A DNA stretch of 64,000 nt from Pyrrhoderma lamaoense (GCA_002794735.1 NBAZ01000001.1:2790001-2854000), one strand, 5' to 3'; counted from the first letter of the stretch, positions 1 to 12,367 are shown. Numbers and translations: made by a program. Notes: generated by a model not told the origin, from the sequence alone.

Positions 1-2014
1 GGCTTCAAGGACTTCGATTTTCTTCCTAAGAGAGGTGGATTCGTCACTTGGGGGCCGTTGGGTGTAAAATTCGTTTCAAGCCGCTTGCATTCCTCTACTG
101 CCTCTTCGAGCTGCTGTTTTACGTTACTGTATTCGATTTCCAGTCCCTGCAATTGGTTCTCAATAGAGGCTCGATGTTCCGTCTCGGCTCGTAGATCTGT
201 GTCCACATCACGTAAGTTAAGCTTAGTTTGAGTGAGTTCATCTTCTCTAGACTCTAGGTTCTGCAACGCTTTTTGCAGATGATCCTCCACTTCGACGACT
301 TTCTCCTGCAACGACGTATTCTCATCAATGTACTTGTCAAGAATACGCCTCATCGAGGCTAGTTCATCGTTCTTTTGGGATACAACTGAATTATGCGTTT
401 CAGCAGATAAGAGGGCACGATTCCGTAGATCTTCGCATTCGGAATGAAAACGGGAAACAACAAGGCACAGTGATGTAGACATGGTCTGAAGTTTCTTAAT
501 GGCTGCCGCCCTATCAACATGAATTCTTGAAGATGATACGGATTCAGACTGAGTTGTGTTAGAGTCGTTCGGCGAGCTAGCATGCGGAACTTGTAGTTTT
601 TTCTCGAGAGCTTCTACTTTGAAATGTGATTCCATTTGGACAAATTCAAGGTCTGCTTTAAGCTGATTCCGCTCGTCTCGAAGGCGTTCAATAGCGTCAA
701 GCATTTCAAACACTTTAGCCTCATCCACCTGTGAAGGGCTTGAATTGAGCTTATTCTCAGCATCATTCAGTTCACTATGGAGCTGCCTGTAAATGTGATG
801 AAATTAGGTTATGAACATTATTAAGACAAAGATCACATACCCCTCGGTTTGTTGCAAATGTCGAATTCGGGACTCCTTCAATGCAAGTTCGGACCTCACT
901 TCCTGCAAATTTTCCTGGAGTTCGTCAAGGGCATTCAGAGCTTCTTCTTTCTCCTGAACAAGTTCAATCCCTCTTGTCTCTGCAGCTTCCCGCCGAGATA
1001 TCTCGTTGTTCAGCTGAGACCTCAGTTTCTCCAACGCCCTATGTGAGCCCGTCGACCTGCTTGCTTGTTCCAATTGCTTTTCTAGAAGGTTCACTTTGTT
1101 TTCCTCTTCCTCCAGTCTTTCAAGGAGTTCCCGCTCGCGCTCAGCACTGTCATTCTGTGTTCGATAGAAATCTAGCTCTCGCTGTATATCATCCCTATCT
1201 TCTAGAGCGTCTCTAAGTTTCTGGTCACTATCCCTGAGTTTCTTCTCTACCACCGCCTTCTCGTTCTCCACACGGACGAGTTCCCCCTGAACACGGGATA
1301 GTTTTTCTTTCGTTGCATCAAGTTCAACTCTTGAAGAAGATGCAACTAAGCGTATCTCTTCCATATCTCGTTCAAGCATGGCAACTTTATGTATGTTGTT
1401 GAGGGATGAAGAGCGGGGTCGGACTGGAGTCTTGGGGGTTTGGGCGGTGCAATCTCATGTTGTCGTAACTCGCCCTGCAGTTCTCGAACCATAGATTCGA
1501 GCTTCGCTTTATCAGCAAGGAGTTTTTCGTACTGCTGTCTTGAGCTTTCCGTCTCGCTTGCTAGTCTGTCAATTAAGGACTGTGCCTCTCGCACTGACGA
1601 AGCTTGGTCTTTCTTTTGCTCGTCAGCACTCCTGAGCGCGTTTTCAATGTTCTCGCGCGTTACTTTTTCCTTTTGCAGTTCTTCAGTCCGTTTTTTGAGT
1701 GCCTCCTCTAGATACAGTGCCCTATCTGTTTCGCTTCGCAACTAGTCGTAATTTCAGTTTTGACTCCTGTATATCTGAATAGATAGTTGATTCACCTTTT
1801 GCATCACCTCTTCAAGACTTTGCTTAGTGCTTCTGAGTTCGTCTTCACTTTTTAAAAGTCTAGTTTGATGTTCGCCAAGTTGTACCCCTAGATATGCATG
1901 ATGAGTGACGAGTGCATGTGGTGGCTCGAAGTACTACGCACCTTGCACCGAGAGCTTCTTGTTTAAGTCCGCCAACTGTGTTCGTAGCTCATCTTCCCTG
2001 AAGTTCCACGCCAT
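1..2014 (-). CDS. Long coiled-coil protein, 3' part beyond window
   Basis: The reading frame starts with MAWNFREDELRTQL at 2014 and runs leftward off the window, so this is the N-terminal part only. Almost the whole product is heptad-rich Glu/Lys/Leu/Arg sequence typical of a long parallel coiled coil, with a short Pro-rich break (APPKPP then PKTPVRPRSSS) near 1400-1445. Introns with clean GT-AG ends lie near 1742-1794, 1888-1942 and 785-839. The frame slips by one base at the C5 run (G5 on the plus strand, 1434-1438); one more C would join APPKPP to KTPVRPRSSSLNNIHKVAM. No motor, kinase or membrane segment is visible. A structural role such as cytoskeletal or centrosomal scaffold is only a guess. 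Confidence 0.8.
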
Positions 2015-2355
2015 ATCGGCGCGATTTGGAATTAAACTTAGGGTAATATAAGATGAGAGTATACTGTTTGTAACGTAGCCTGTAACAAACAAGAATCAAC
2101 GACGTATCGCGTCAGTCACGTGAGCAATTCACGTTACCGTGGTAGCCGAAACTATTCTATATTTCAATAATTATAATATTAAATAATATTCCATCCTATT
2201 ACACTTTCTTAAATTAATTTACAACAATTCTTTCTATTATTGTTATGAAAAAATTACTGTCACAGTGTACACTACATGCAAGATACAAGATTGTCCAAAA
2301 AGCGCATTCAAGATAAGATAATAAGGATAACAGGTGATATATATAATAATATAGT
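2015..2355. other. Intergenic, AT-rich
   Basis: This holds the promoter of the coiled-coil gene, including the CACGTG box, and the 3' end of the RhoGEF gene. The part from about 2150 to 2340 is strongly AT-rich. Nothing else is recognisable. Confidence 0.5.
2117..2122. promoter_or_regulatory. CACGTG box upstream of the coiled-coil gene
   Basis: A CACGTG palindrome sits about 100 bp upstream of the start codon at 2014. The same hexamer recurs in several other promoters of this window, which supports a bHLH or Cbf1-type binding site. Binding itself is inferred. Confidence 0.4.
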
Positions 2356-5045
2356 TTACAACTGAGATGACCGTGACCTTTCAAGCAAGTCCTGCAATTT
2401 CATCGCGGCGATCCCACGATGTAACCCATCCTTCGCGTCTACAAAACTTTCAACCTCAGATTCATGCTCGCAAATTTGTGCAGGAATTTTCTGCCTTCCG
2501 CCAAGTACTAGAGAAAAACGCTTAGACTTCCCTTCACCACTGACTTTTGTTCCGGTTGTCACGGCAGTGGTTTGTAGCGCAAGTGCAGGCATCGAAAACC
2601 GCTTTCTCGGAACTTCTGGAGTAAACAACGAAGTAGTTCCCCTAGACCAGTGAGGGTCCAAAGGTACATAGGATGATTCACTTGACATGTTTTCCATAGC
2701 TTCTCTCTCTTCTGATTCTTCGGGAGGACCTCCTAAATTTGAGTCTGATAGAGATTCAGATAAAGCATCCGCAAAAACTTGGGGGATGACTGGATGACTT
2801 ATCGGACGAGTCTTATGCCTACGAATAGCAGCTAGTCCACCCTTATTTGGAGAACTGGAAGTAGATTCAATTGACATTAATTCGATGGCTTTGATGTCTC
2901 GAAAGGCAGTCCTTTCTGAGTCGTCCAGGATGGAAAGCTCGAGACAGTAGAAGTATCATGACCTTGTACGACACTTCCTGCGGAAGATGTTGGCCCAATT
3001 AATGGGAAAACTGTATCGTAGCATGAGTTGCAGGCACGAGCCGGTTTGCTAGGGCTCTTATCGGTTGCATCCATTATAAAAAATGTCTGTTTCTCGCGGC
3101 AATCAGTCTATATTTATATGTGAGATCTATTCTTTGTTGGGCACACCTTTTCGGAGCAATTGGAGCAAATGCACCGGCCACAAAGCCTACAATGATGCCT
3201 TCTTCTCCTCCATCCAAAATTCTTCCCACATCTCATACAGGAGAGCGTTCTCCCGTCTGGAACCCAAACAGCTGGGACAAAATGATCAACCTTCCCTCTC
3301 TTAGGAATTGATAATTTTCTTCCTCCTCAGGAAGATACGGAAGGGCTTGAAGCGACCTCCTTATATGATCAGTAGCAGAGGAAGAAGCCAGAGTAGAATT
3401 AGGGTTCATATTATTTAGTGAAACAAGTAGAGAAGCCTTTGCCCCCGAAGATCTGATACCCATTCATCTCTGTCCTTTTCAGAGTTTGCATAGAGAGTAA
3501 AAGACATATCGGGGCTGAGAATATCTAGTCTCTGTTTATCACTACAGTCTCCTGATGCACCAAGGACTATATCGATGTCAACCAAGTTTACTTTCCCTTT
3601 GTACCACCATCTTTCTTCAAGTTCAGCATGCTGAATAGACTTCTTCATGACCTCCAAAGATTCGCATTTACGGGGCTTTGATAAAACAGGGATCTCATTC
3701 TCACTTTTACTCCTTGTCCTCTTAAATGCAGGACGCTTCCAACGTGCGCTCTGCCATTGTGCCTTGACACACGCATATGAAACATGCCCCTCTCCGAGTC
3801 CATTCTGCCTCGGTCATGCCCTCGTTCGCAAGCCACAGCAAGCAATCCGAGAATAAGAGAAACAGTCTTTCCTTGAGTATTGACGAATTATCGAGTTGCA
3901 TGAGCGTACCGCGTCGTAGAAGTGTTCTTCCTGGACCTACAAATTGAATTGGAAGATTATATGTCGCTCGTTGCAGAGATAGTAGTTCAAGGGTTTGTGC
4001 GTGCACTTGTAAGGATGAATCGAGAGAAGTTGTCACTTAAGAGTTGTTTTATTAAGTTTTCTTGTCGTCAAAATATAATAGTAAGAAAATTTACCTTTCG
4101 ATAAAAGGGTATGAGCAACTAAAAGATTTGAGTACTCTGGGTCTTCTGGACTCGTATTGTCTATGAGATCTTTGAGTAATAATAGATAACGAGGACACCT
4201 CTGTATGATGGTTAATAACCAGTCCCTGAGCTTTAGTTTTCCGCAACGGGGGTTTGCTTCCTGTTCTCTGAGAAATAGATCGAATGTTGTATTAGATGAT
4301 TGCAGAACCAGGATCCTGGACATGACCTCAGGGAAACTAGTAATAAAGGGCGTATAAAGAGATAGATACGGAAAATGGGATATGAGGATAGGGGAAAGCG
4401 GCGGAATATGGCTCTCAGGCTTAGAAAGCGGAATGGCCAGCAATTGGGTTAAGGAGGTATAAAAGGAGCGGTGGAGGTTCCATATATCAATAAAATTTGA
4501 AAATATGGATATAAGGTCCTCTCGATCGAGTAAAGGGGTTGGAGTGTTGAGAGACTCAATTATTGGGGTTAAAAAGAGCTGCATCCGAGCCTACAATCAG
4601 GACAAGCATGTAAAGTTGGAATTGCATTACATACTGAGTAAACCAAATCCAGGCCATCGACATATGCACGCTCAGTGTTATAGAACTCGGCTATTATTTT
4701 CCGACATTTCGCAACCTTCCCTACATCTGGTCGTTTGTAGTTATCTTTACTCCTTCTCGTTCGTTTCGCAGGTTCTATTGAGATGGGTGGTTTTAGTACA
4801 CTACTAGTGGTCGTATTACAACTGGTCAGAAATCGAGTTTCAGGTAGCACAGTCTCAGGAAACGAATCTTGTGAAGCAACACTTGCAAAAGACAAGCGAT
4901 TCGCCAATGATGGTATTGTGGGGAGAGAAATCCTCCTGAACGAGAGAAGATGCTGCCTGTGCTGTTGAGCGGAGGAGTACGTAGGTACCAATTGTGAGCC
5001 AGGAGGCTCTATGGTTGGAAATGCGATGCCTTCTGGTTCAGGCAT
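2356..5045 (-). CDS. DH-PH-FYVE Rho guanine nucleotide exchange factor (FGD-like)
   Basis: A multi-exon gene on the minus strand. The DH domain begins near 4715 with KCRKIIAEFYNTERAYVDGL and ends near 4100 after the conserved helix containing QRCPRYLLLLKDL. A PH domain follows (about 3960-3430, ending EKDRDEWVSDL). Then comes a FYVE zinc finger at about 3290-3010 with WVPDG, CMRCG, RRRRHHCRLCG and a final CNSCY, split by an intron at 3087-3146. This order matches FGD-type exchange factors, which activate Rho-family GTPases (Cdc42 in the known FGD family) and bind PtdIns3P membranes through FYVE. The C-terminal 170 residues are Ser-rich and probably disordered. The frame needs one extra base at C5 3442-3446 and at T4 3315-3318, and another shift near 2930. 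The Met at 5045 is the simplest start. Confidence 0.85.
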
Positions 5046-7032
5046 AAAAAAGTACCGACAACATTCAGTGTTATAAACCTAATAAAACGGTATCAAAGTT
5101 AATTTGCTATGTTGCTCGTTCATATAAATGTTCCTACCTGGAATAGAGAAAACAACGTCTGAAAGTGTTAACTGGGTGGGATGAGATGAGAGGGAAGAGA
5201 GCGAGAACTTTACAGCAGCTAACAGGACCAAACCAGGACTTGGTCACAGTCTGACTCTTCTGGCTGACCCCTGAATGACGCGCTGTTAGCTGACGGGATA
5301 TCCAGTTGCATGTCATGTCTCTGTATTACGTAGTGATCGACATTCAATCTATAATCTTATCTGAGCTACGTAAGCAAGTTTAAGGAATAAAAACGTGACA
5401 CCTGTTAAAACCAAGAACTCATAAAAGTAGCTTAAATTCAAACTACACGCTATATCATATGTCTCGAAGCTAAGTAGGGATTATAAAAGTTATCTTATAA
5501 GAGCTTCACAAGCCTATAACCTTCTGAGCTACTTCTTGTCAACTCTTTATTTGATAAGCAAAGTCTAGGCTAGACCAGAGTATGACTTCTTATCTAAATG
5601 TGGTTTTGTAACCACAGAACGCATATTCTTCTGGGGTATATACATCAGAAAGGTGAATCATTGCTTTTGAACCCATCGATACACCTCACCTGGGTTCTCC
5701 CTTTGACGAAAGTCAGGTACAGGCAGCGCTGGTTTCTCTTGAGCTTTTGTAGCAGACTTCTATTCTGCTCCGATCTATTCTCTAATTAAACGCTTCTAGT
5801 GGATTGTCGCTTCCTACGAGAATTTTCATATATCCAATCTCAACACATCGCGCATGCTATCCACTACAAACTAAAGAAACTTTCCCATCATCGACATGAC
5901 AGCGTTGTTTCTCTTGTCTTTTCCCAATAAGTTGTAACCCTCCTACTTGGATTTGAAATTGAAGATGATGTCAAATATCCTTTCCCTCATTCCCTAATCC
6001 AGCTTTCAAAAGTGAAAAACTGGATCAAGCACATGACTAACTCCCTTGAGGGCACAAATTGTGAATGGATGGCTTTGTTATAGGCCCCTATTATACACAT
6101 GCTTTAATAAATAACACAATATCTTCAAAGCGCTGATTTGATAGGAACGGGCTGTTTACGCAATAACACAGAATTTTCAATGACACATGATGAGATCCAT
6201 TGTAGTTTCGGAAAAAGGTATCTGACTATGTTCCTTAATTACTTCCTTTCTTTTGATTGATCCCATCTAGTATTATGTTTTACACGAGTTACATGTGGTC
6301 TTTGGACCAAAAAAAACATTCGTATCGCGCATGTCTGCCCTCAATACAACCCGTTTGTCGTCATAAATTAGGTGAAAAAAAGGTATGGATACGCATGTTA
6401 GTTTCTAAAATCAGATCTTCTTTCTATGTTTTAATTCCTCGACTTCGAGTCTAATCCAATTCAAGCTATCAGTTAACACGCTGAAAAAGTACCCCCGAAT
6501 ATAAAACTCTGAATTGTCCCATGAATTACTTCGGCACTGATTAACCGAAGGAACGTACTGTATATTATAGGTGCTAACCGGTCGCTGACCTCATCTTCTA
6601 TGAAAAAAAGCTTACCCTGGATTAAAATAACTACTGTTCAAAAGCCTTCTCCCGTGTCTAGGCTTTTTGATATATCTGAATAGGAGCTATCGGATCATAC
6701 AGCGACATTTGTGCGAGTTCAAATAGTCAATAAAACCTTTGTGGGAATACATGGAGTTTGTATTTCCAAGCCTTGTTCCGAATATGTTTCATCTATTGGC
6801 TGCGAGGTACTAGATTATTGAACTGATTTCTTCTTGTCTTTGCCTAATGAACTTCTTCAACACAGGATAACTTGGCAGAGCTGTCCTGAGGTATCCGCAA
6901 CACGTTTGTGCACGGACCTACCTTCCTGGTATAAGAATGGAGCGAGAAATCCATGCTTATTCTCCAGTGAACTAACTCAAGCTCACAACAACCAGTCTCA
7001 GCTTCATACAAGTACCTCCTACTTCTCCAAAG
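5046..7032. other. Long intergenic region
   Basis: Nearly 2 kb with no coding sequence I can support. Small open frames near 5134-5316 (minus) and 5598-5789 (plus) show no recognisable motif. The right end contains the hydrophobin promoter and leader (about 6830-7032). No terminal repeats or transposase remnants were seen. Confidence 0.5.
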
Positions 7033-7512
7033 ATGATGTTCAAGAAGTTCGCTGCTGTTGCATCACTTGCAGTTCTTGCGGTCGCCACTCCCACTCCTCA
7101 GTCCAGTGGACAATGTAGCACAGGCCCAATCCAATGTTGCCAAAGTGTCCAAAGCTCGTCGAGTGGGGGTCTTGTCAGTGTTCTCCTTGGATTACTTGGT
7201 GTTGTTCTCGATGGTGTCAATGTACCCATTGGAGTCACTTGCTCTCCGATATCTGTATGCCCTCTTCTTCTCCTTGTAAAACTTTTAAATATTTATGGTT
7301 ACTTTTTATAATAAAATAGGTCATAGGTGTTGGAGGAACTAGCTGCTCTGCACAACCTGTCTGTTGCGAAAACAACAACTTTAGTAAGCATATCGGCTTC
7401 TGGTACACTCGTTCCTTCCTTATTCTTGATTTTAGACGGTGTTATTGCAGTCGGATGCTCCCCATCAATATCGGACTCTAAGTTGCCCATCTTTGACGGA
7501 TTATTCGATTAG
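7033..7512 (+). CDS. Class I hydrophobin
   Basis: Three exons, 7033-7254, 7320-7383 and 7436-7512, give a 120-residue secreted protein. It starts with a signal peptide (MMFKKFAAVASLAVLAVAT) and has the eight hydrophobin cysteines spaced C-x6-CC-x33-C-x12-C-x5-CC-x12-C, which is the class I pattern. Such proteins are exported and assemble into amphipathic films at hydrophilic/hydrophobic interfaces, coating aerial hyphae and fruiting bodies. The exon phases join exactly (222, 64 and 77 nt). The tail after the last cysteine is 17 residues and acidic at the end, longer than the usual few residues. Two ATGs are adjacent; the first is used here. Confidence 0.95.
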
Positions 7513-7824
7513 CTATTATGTCAATTCTCATTATGTTGTTATGGTCGTTACTGGATATCAATACTATGTTAAGCTAGAAACTGTCAGACGTATTACATAT
7601 CTGCTTGAGCCAAGTAATGCCTTATGAGTAAGAGATAAATTCATGAAAGACATCCATTGAATCGAAAGAAGATGCCACTTGGGACCAAATAGAAATAAAT
7701 ATGTATTGTTACATCAGCAATTTCCCAGTGCTGTATAGTACTAAAAAGTCACAGTCACGTAATCACACCACACTTTGTCACTAGTAATTGCTAATAGCAA
7801 CACTTACTTTCCTGAGTCCCAAAA
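7513..7824. other. Intergenic, eL28 promoter
   Basis: Region between the hydrophobin stop and the eL28 start. It contains several GTCAC-like elements between 7750 and 7780 but no gene. Confidence 0.4.
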
Positions 7825-8804
7825 ATGTCTTCCGACCTTACCTGGCTGCTCATTCGCGTTAGTACGCCATTAGTTTTTTTGAAGGCATGAATATTTCGCG
7901 GTGGCTAATTCTTACTCGGTTGTGTTATACAGAAGAGCAACTCCTTTCTTGTGAAAACCGTTCCGGAGGGACCAGTGTTTTCAAGGGAACCAGTAAGTAA
8001 TATGATGAGCTCTAGTCTAATACAGAAACACATTATGCTTGTTCCACAGGGAAATCTGACCAACCTTCACTCGTTTAAATACTCTGGACTTGCTAATGCG
8101 AAGGTAAGAATCTATTGTATGGTTTAATGTAGTTGGAAAAAAAGATTTTAAGCAATGTTTCTAGACTATCGATGTCTCTACAAGTTCCTCTGGCATCCAA
8201 ATTGTAACACGGAAGCCCTCTGCTTCCCCCATGCTGTTAAGTCAGCGCGCCATGTTATTGGTATCCGTCGTGGATCCGGGCCACGTCGTGCTGCTGGTAT
8301 TGCTGCTAAGTTGGCAAAGTCTGGGTATCGTACTGATCTCCGCAAGGTAAGTATCACGGCATAGTTGTATCTTCAGCCATCCGCTATTTCGTATATACTG
8401 TCCTTCCTTCTGCACGAAAGCATTCTCGTTAGAACCCACTGGATCCACCGAAAGGTGAATGAAGGTTGGGCGTGGACATGTTTGCAAGAAAAAACCAAAT
8501 CTATCATGAGCCGATCAAACTCTGATAGATAACTCGTCATGTCGCTATCGGGTGACGTTCGATACTTTCTCGCGTAATGCCCGACTCTTTGACGATAACA
8601 TCATATTCCTGGACTTTATACCATGACCTTTAATAGAGACTTGTTTTGCACTCGTTCTATGTAAGGATATGTTCTGACGCCATTCTTGTTTTACAGGCTG
8701 CCGTCGCTCGTGTCGTAGCATTACATGCCTCACAAAAAGAGAAGAAGCCAACTCCTGAAAAGAAGCTACGAGGAAAGAAAGCATTAGTCGCTAAATCTGA
8801 TTAA
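7825..8804 (+). CDS. RPL28: 60S ribosomal protein L28 (eL28)
   Basis: Five exons: 7825-7857, 7933-7992, 8050-8103, 8165-8346 and 8697-8804. The product is about 145 residues and matches eL28 throughout: MSSDLTWLLIR at the start, then FSREPGNLTNLHSFKYSGLANAK, then RRGSGPRRAAGIAAKLAKSGYR and a Lys-rich tail. It is a structural protein of the large cytosolic ribosomal subunit. Exon 4 is 182 nt although its flanking phases require 183. The missing base lies in C5 at 8226-8230, where six C would join RKPSASP to HAVKSARH. Because the gene is normally essential, an assembly error is the likely cause. Intron 4 (350 nt) is far longer than the other introns. Confidence 0.95.
8347..8696 (+). other. Long intron 4 of eL28
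   Basis: This 350-nt intron has canonical ends but is about six times the local norm. Ribosomal protein introns often host snoRNAs. I looked for box C/D and H/ACA signatures and found none convincing. Confidence 0.4.
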
Positions 8805-9148
8805 TTTCTAGTTCTCTTCCGTGATGTTTTTCTTTTCTGTATTTGCGCATACATTCCACATGTTCTATGTAGTGTCAAACATATGTTTTGTTGTATGCAG
8901 TTCAATTGTATGACTATAACAAAGACCTTCCCTGTATCACTGTGAAATTCGACAAGCCACAGATGATTAGCCACAGAAAATTATGCGCAGTTAATAATAA
9001 GTAACCTGCATAGATGATGGAATACTGATCTGGAAACATTACATAAACATGAAAATGGTTATGGGCCACGTTGCTAGAGTATCACGTGTATGGCTTTCGA
9101 ACCAGACCACCTGGAACCTGCTTCAGCCACTTGCATTTCTTGATAGCT
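8805..9148. other. Intergenic, TRF4 promoter
   Basis: Contains the eL28 3' untranslated region and the promoter of the poly(A) polymerase gene, with a CACGTG box at 9083-9088, about 60 bp before the start codon. Confidence 0.45.
9083..9088. promoter_or_regulatory. CACGTG box upstream of TRF4-like gene
   Basis: A perfect CACGTG palindrome about 60 bp upstream of the start codon, in the same position class as the other CACGTG boxes of this window. Confidence 0.4.
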
Positions 9149-11298
9149 ATGGCTGATACTCTTACGCTGTCAGGCTCTCTTCTGTCACGCATATCTTCAA
9201 CACCCCCTGCTTCTGTATCAGCAGGTCCAATGCGTAAACGAAACTCACCTGAAGACAACGAAGAGAGACCACTTAAAAGACGTTTTGTTTCGGAGGACAC
9301 TTCGTCTTGCGCCAAGGAGTATAGGATACCGGTTTGGCTAGATCCAGAGGAGACTTACGACGATGATTCAACTCGAGAATCTCGGTACGTTAAAAACCTA
9401 CGCTTTCCCTGTATGACTAGTGCTTACTCTCGTACTCAACACTAGTCTTCACCGCGAAATCAAGCAGTTTATATCTTACATAACCCCAAGCTCGAATGGT
9501 TTGTTTTTAATATTATGTATATTCTGAGTCAGCATAATCAAATTATTATATCGAAGAACGGAAAGCTCGAAGTAATCTTGTTCAGCGTATCGAAACTCTC
9601 CTGAAGGGCCGCTGGTCCGACACTGTTGTAACACTATTCGGGAGCTCATCTACGGGTCTAGAACTATCCGGCGGGTCAGTCGATACCATTATCTCTAAGA
9701 TGCTACTCCTTATTGTTTTTATAGAGATATTGACCTCGTTGTCAGCTTTGGCTCTTCCCCGAGAATGTCTGAGCCTGACAAGAAAAGACGCCTGGCATCC
9801 ATTGGTGATCTATTGCGAAAATCTGGACTAACCTCTTGGGTCAATAGAATATTTGGTGCAAGAGTGCCTATTATCTCATTCGTCACGACTGTTGACTTAG
9901 GAGAGATTAGTTTTGATATTAGCATACGAAATGATGAGGATACTGGTCCTCGGGCGATACCCATTGTAAAACAGTACCTCCAGGAAATGCCTGCCTTGCG
10001 AACTCTTATTCTTGCTGTGAAGATGTTCCTATCATTACGTGATTTAAATGACGCCTCACAAAGTTCACTAAGTAGCTATGCTGTTACAATACTTTGCATA
10101 AGTTTCTTACAAGTGCGTACACTTTCCTTTTCATAGTCCCTAGCCTTGATTTATTGTTTCGGTAGCGAAACCCTGCTCGGCGCCCAAAGGAATATCTCGA
10201 AGATCCAGATAGTAATAACGCATTAGGTATACTCTTAATGGATTTTTTTCGTCATTATGGGCATGATTTCTCGTATGCAACACACTATATTTCAGTTACA
10301 GATAAGGGTGTGTTTACGAAGAAGTCCAAAAATTGGGGAATGAAGGGCAACAGCACATCCTTTCTTGCAGTCCAGTGCTTGCTTATTCCCGGTAAGCTAG
10401 GTAGCCAACCTTCTAACCTTGACTAAAATATAGGGATATTCAGAAAACAATATAACTCGTGGCTGCGGAAAAATACAGTTGATCGTTGAAGCTTTTAAAG
10501 AGGCGTACTACGCTCTTCAAAACACTCCACTTTCCGATTCACATGGAATACAAACACCGTCTCTTCTTGAATCGATATATGAGCTTCCGGATGATGTAAG
10601 TATACATGGATTGAGAAACTACTTATAATTTTTCGTTAATGGGAAAATAGATGAGCATACGACGTCAAACCCTTGAAGAGATGATTGACTCAGGTGCCTT
10701 TGATCGTGCCGTGGAAGCAATTGGAACTGGCTCTAACGCCCCAAGTAGAGCAGTTAGTGGAGGAGTCGTTATTGGTAGCCAGCACGGTGGAAATGATAAC
10801 AACTCGAACAAAGCCTATAATAAACATCGGCCGACTATGCGTTTTGGTCCTGGACCCCTATCAGGCAAAGCCAATACCGATAAAATATATCAAAAGAATC
10901 AAAGGGGTGCCGACAGTAATGGTCGCCCTATACAGCGACTACCAACATTGCACTGGACTTATTATCGGGATCGTCAACGAGCCCTCAATGCAACCCGACT
11001 TCACCAGCAACAACAGTCACTGCATAGTTCTTCTCAATTTGACTTCCATTTCCAGCCTCCAGGGATGCAGAATGTTTTTTCAACCATGCAGCAACAACAG
11101 CAGCAACAGCAGATTCATCAACATCAGCTACAACAGCAACAGATGCAGCAACAGCAGATGTTGCAACAGTATCAGCTTCAAATGGCACTCACAAATAATG
11201 GAATGGGAGTGCAACAGATTGGCAGCCAGACTACTCGCCCAACGATGTTGGGTAATCAGCACTACATGCCAATCAATCATCGTCCCAATAAACGGTAA
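9149..11298 (+). CDS. Non-canonical poly(A) polymerase, TRF4/PAPD5 family
   Basis: A multi-exon gene starting MADTLTLSGSLLSRI. The nucleotidyltransferase core begins with LHREIKQFISYITP, followed by FGSSSTGLELSGGDIDL with the two metal-binding Asp residues in DID; a third acidic position lies in EISFDISI. The central and PAP-associated parts follow (LILAVKMFL, MDFFRHYGHDF), and the nucleotide-recognition segment PENNITRG is restored by splicing at an acceptor ending near 10442. Trf4-type enzymes add short oligo(A) tails to nuclear RNAs for exosome decay in the TRAMP complex. The last exon, from 10651, encodes a long disordered tail with basic patches and a Gln-rich tract (11089-11190). The reading frame is consistent across all junctions I checked. 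Confidence 0.9.
11089..11169 (+). repeat. CAG/CAA microsatellite coding poly-Gln
   Basis: Interrupted runs of CAG and CAA codons in the last exon of the TRF4-like gene, encoding Gln tracts broken by His, Leu and Met. Mixed codons suggest selection on the protein rather than recent slippage. Confidence 0.85.
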
Positions 11299-11577
11299 GA
11301 TACAGCTTATACGTTTCCTGCTGCTACATACACATATATACTTTACTTCATGATTTGGTTATTCGTTGCATTGTACTTGTACGCATTCCTTATTGATTCT
11401 TGTAGTAACATTATAATACCCGTCTTCAATAGAATCACACTCAACCAATTTTACAACATGTTAAGCTTGTTTACAAAGACGCACGATACAGAGCACACAT
11501 GTGAAGCATAAGGCACCATAAGACATAGTACGTGAGAGAACAGAGAGCAGAAGGAACCAATGTAGAACAGATAGAAT

Positions 11578-12367
11578 TTATTCTTCTTCATCCTCATCAC
11601 CTCCATCTTCTTTCTTTGAGGCTGCAGCAACGCGCTTACGTTTTACGCGGCCAGGGCGTCCACCACCATAGGGTGAAGTGAGTGCAAAGTCGATGTGCTT
11701 TTGGGAGTCGAGACGAACAACGAATGAAGGGACGTTGACAATTTGTTTTCCAACACTAATATCAAAGAGTCAATAATGAGCACACTTATGAGATATTTAA
11801 TTTTATTATAATCACCGGATGTGACGCTGGCGAATGAGAACACGGGCGTGGTGAATAGACTTGGCGAGACCGAGCTTGAAGACTTGAGTCTGGAGCCTGC
11901 GTTCCAAGAAATCTTCAATCTTGAGCGCCAACACGTAATCGAGACGCATGCGAGTCTCGTCGAGCACACCAATGCGGACAAGTCTACGAATAAGGGCATT
12001 ACCCTCGAACAACCGCTTAGGGTCCTTGGCGTCGAGCTTGAGAAGCTCACGAGCAGCACGACGAATTTTTGAGAGGATGAGTGAGATCCTCCAGATCTCA
12101 CGCTTGTTACGGAGACCGTATTCTCCTGCAAGCTTCAGCTCGGCATCAAGACGAGCAGACTCAAACGGACGACGGGGGACCTTATAGCTAGATAAATGAT
12201 AGTATTATGGGCATATGCGTGGCGATAAGTCAGCTCAACGCGTCCCTCCACTATTGTGGATCTTGATAAATATGAATGTGCTCACGTCTTGCTGTGGTTC
12301 CTCGGTGCCCTACCAAAGTGTTAGTAAACAGTAGCATATATGAGAATTATGTAGCATACCTAGGCAT
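11578..12367 (-). CDS. RPS9: 40S ribosomal protein S9 (uS4)
   Basis: Four exons on the minus strand: 12360-12367, 12286-12309, 11816-12187 and 11578-11755, totalling 582 nt or 193 residues, a normal length for this family. The protein starts [20 protein letters not shown] and contains the S4 RNA-binding region with [20 protein letters not shown] and [17 protein letters not shown]. The C-terminus is basic ([14 protein letters not shown]) and then acidic. uS4 is an early-binding small-subunit protein that helps decoding fidelity. The frame is intact. A tiny first exon of eight nucleotides is typical of fungal ribosomal protein genes. It shares a 225-bp divergent promoter with eL21. Confidence 0.96.

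Noticed and set aside
5046..7032. Transposon remnant in the long intergenic region
   Set aside because: No terminal repeats, reverse transcriptase or transposase motifs could be found by eye.
8165..8346. An intron or programmed frameshift explaining the eL28 break
   Set aside because: No room for an intron inside the conserved block, and the same one-base loss recurs in many unrelated genes, so a gene-specific mechanism is unlikely.
10385..10450. A frameshift in the TRF4-like gene
   Set aside because: Using the acceptor that ends TTCAG gives the conserved PENNITRG without any correction.
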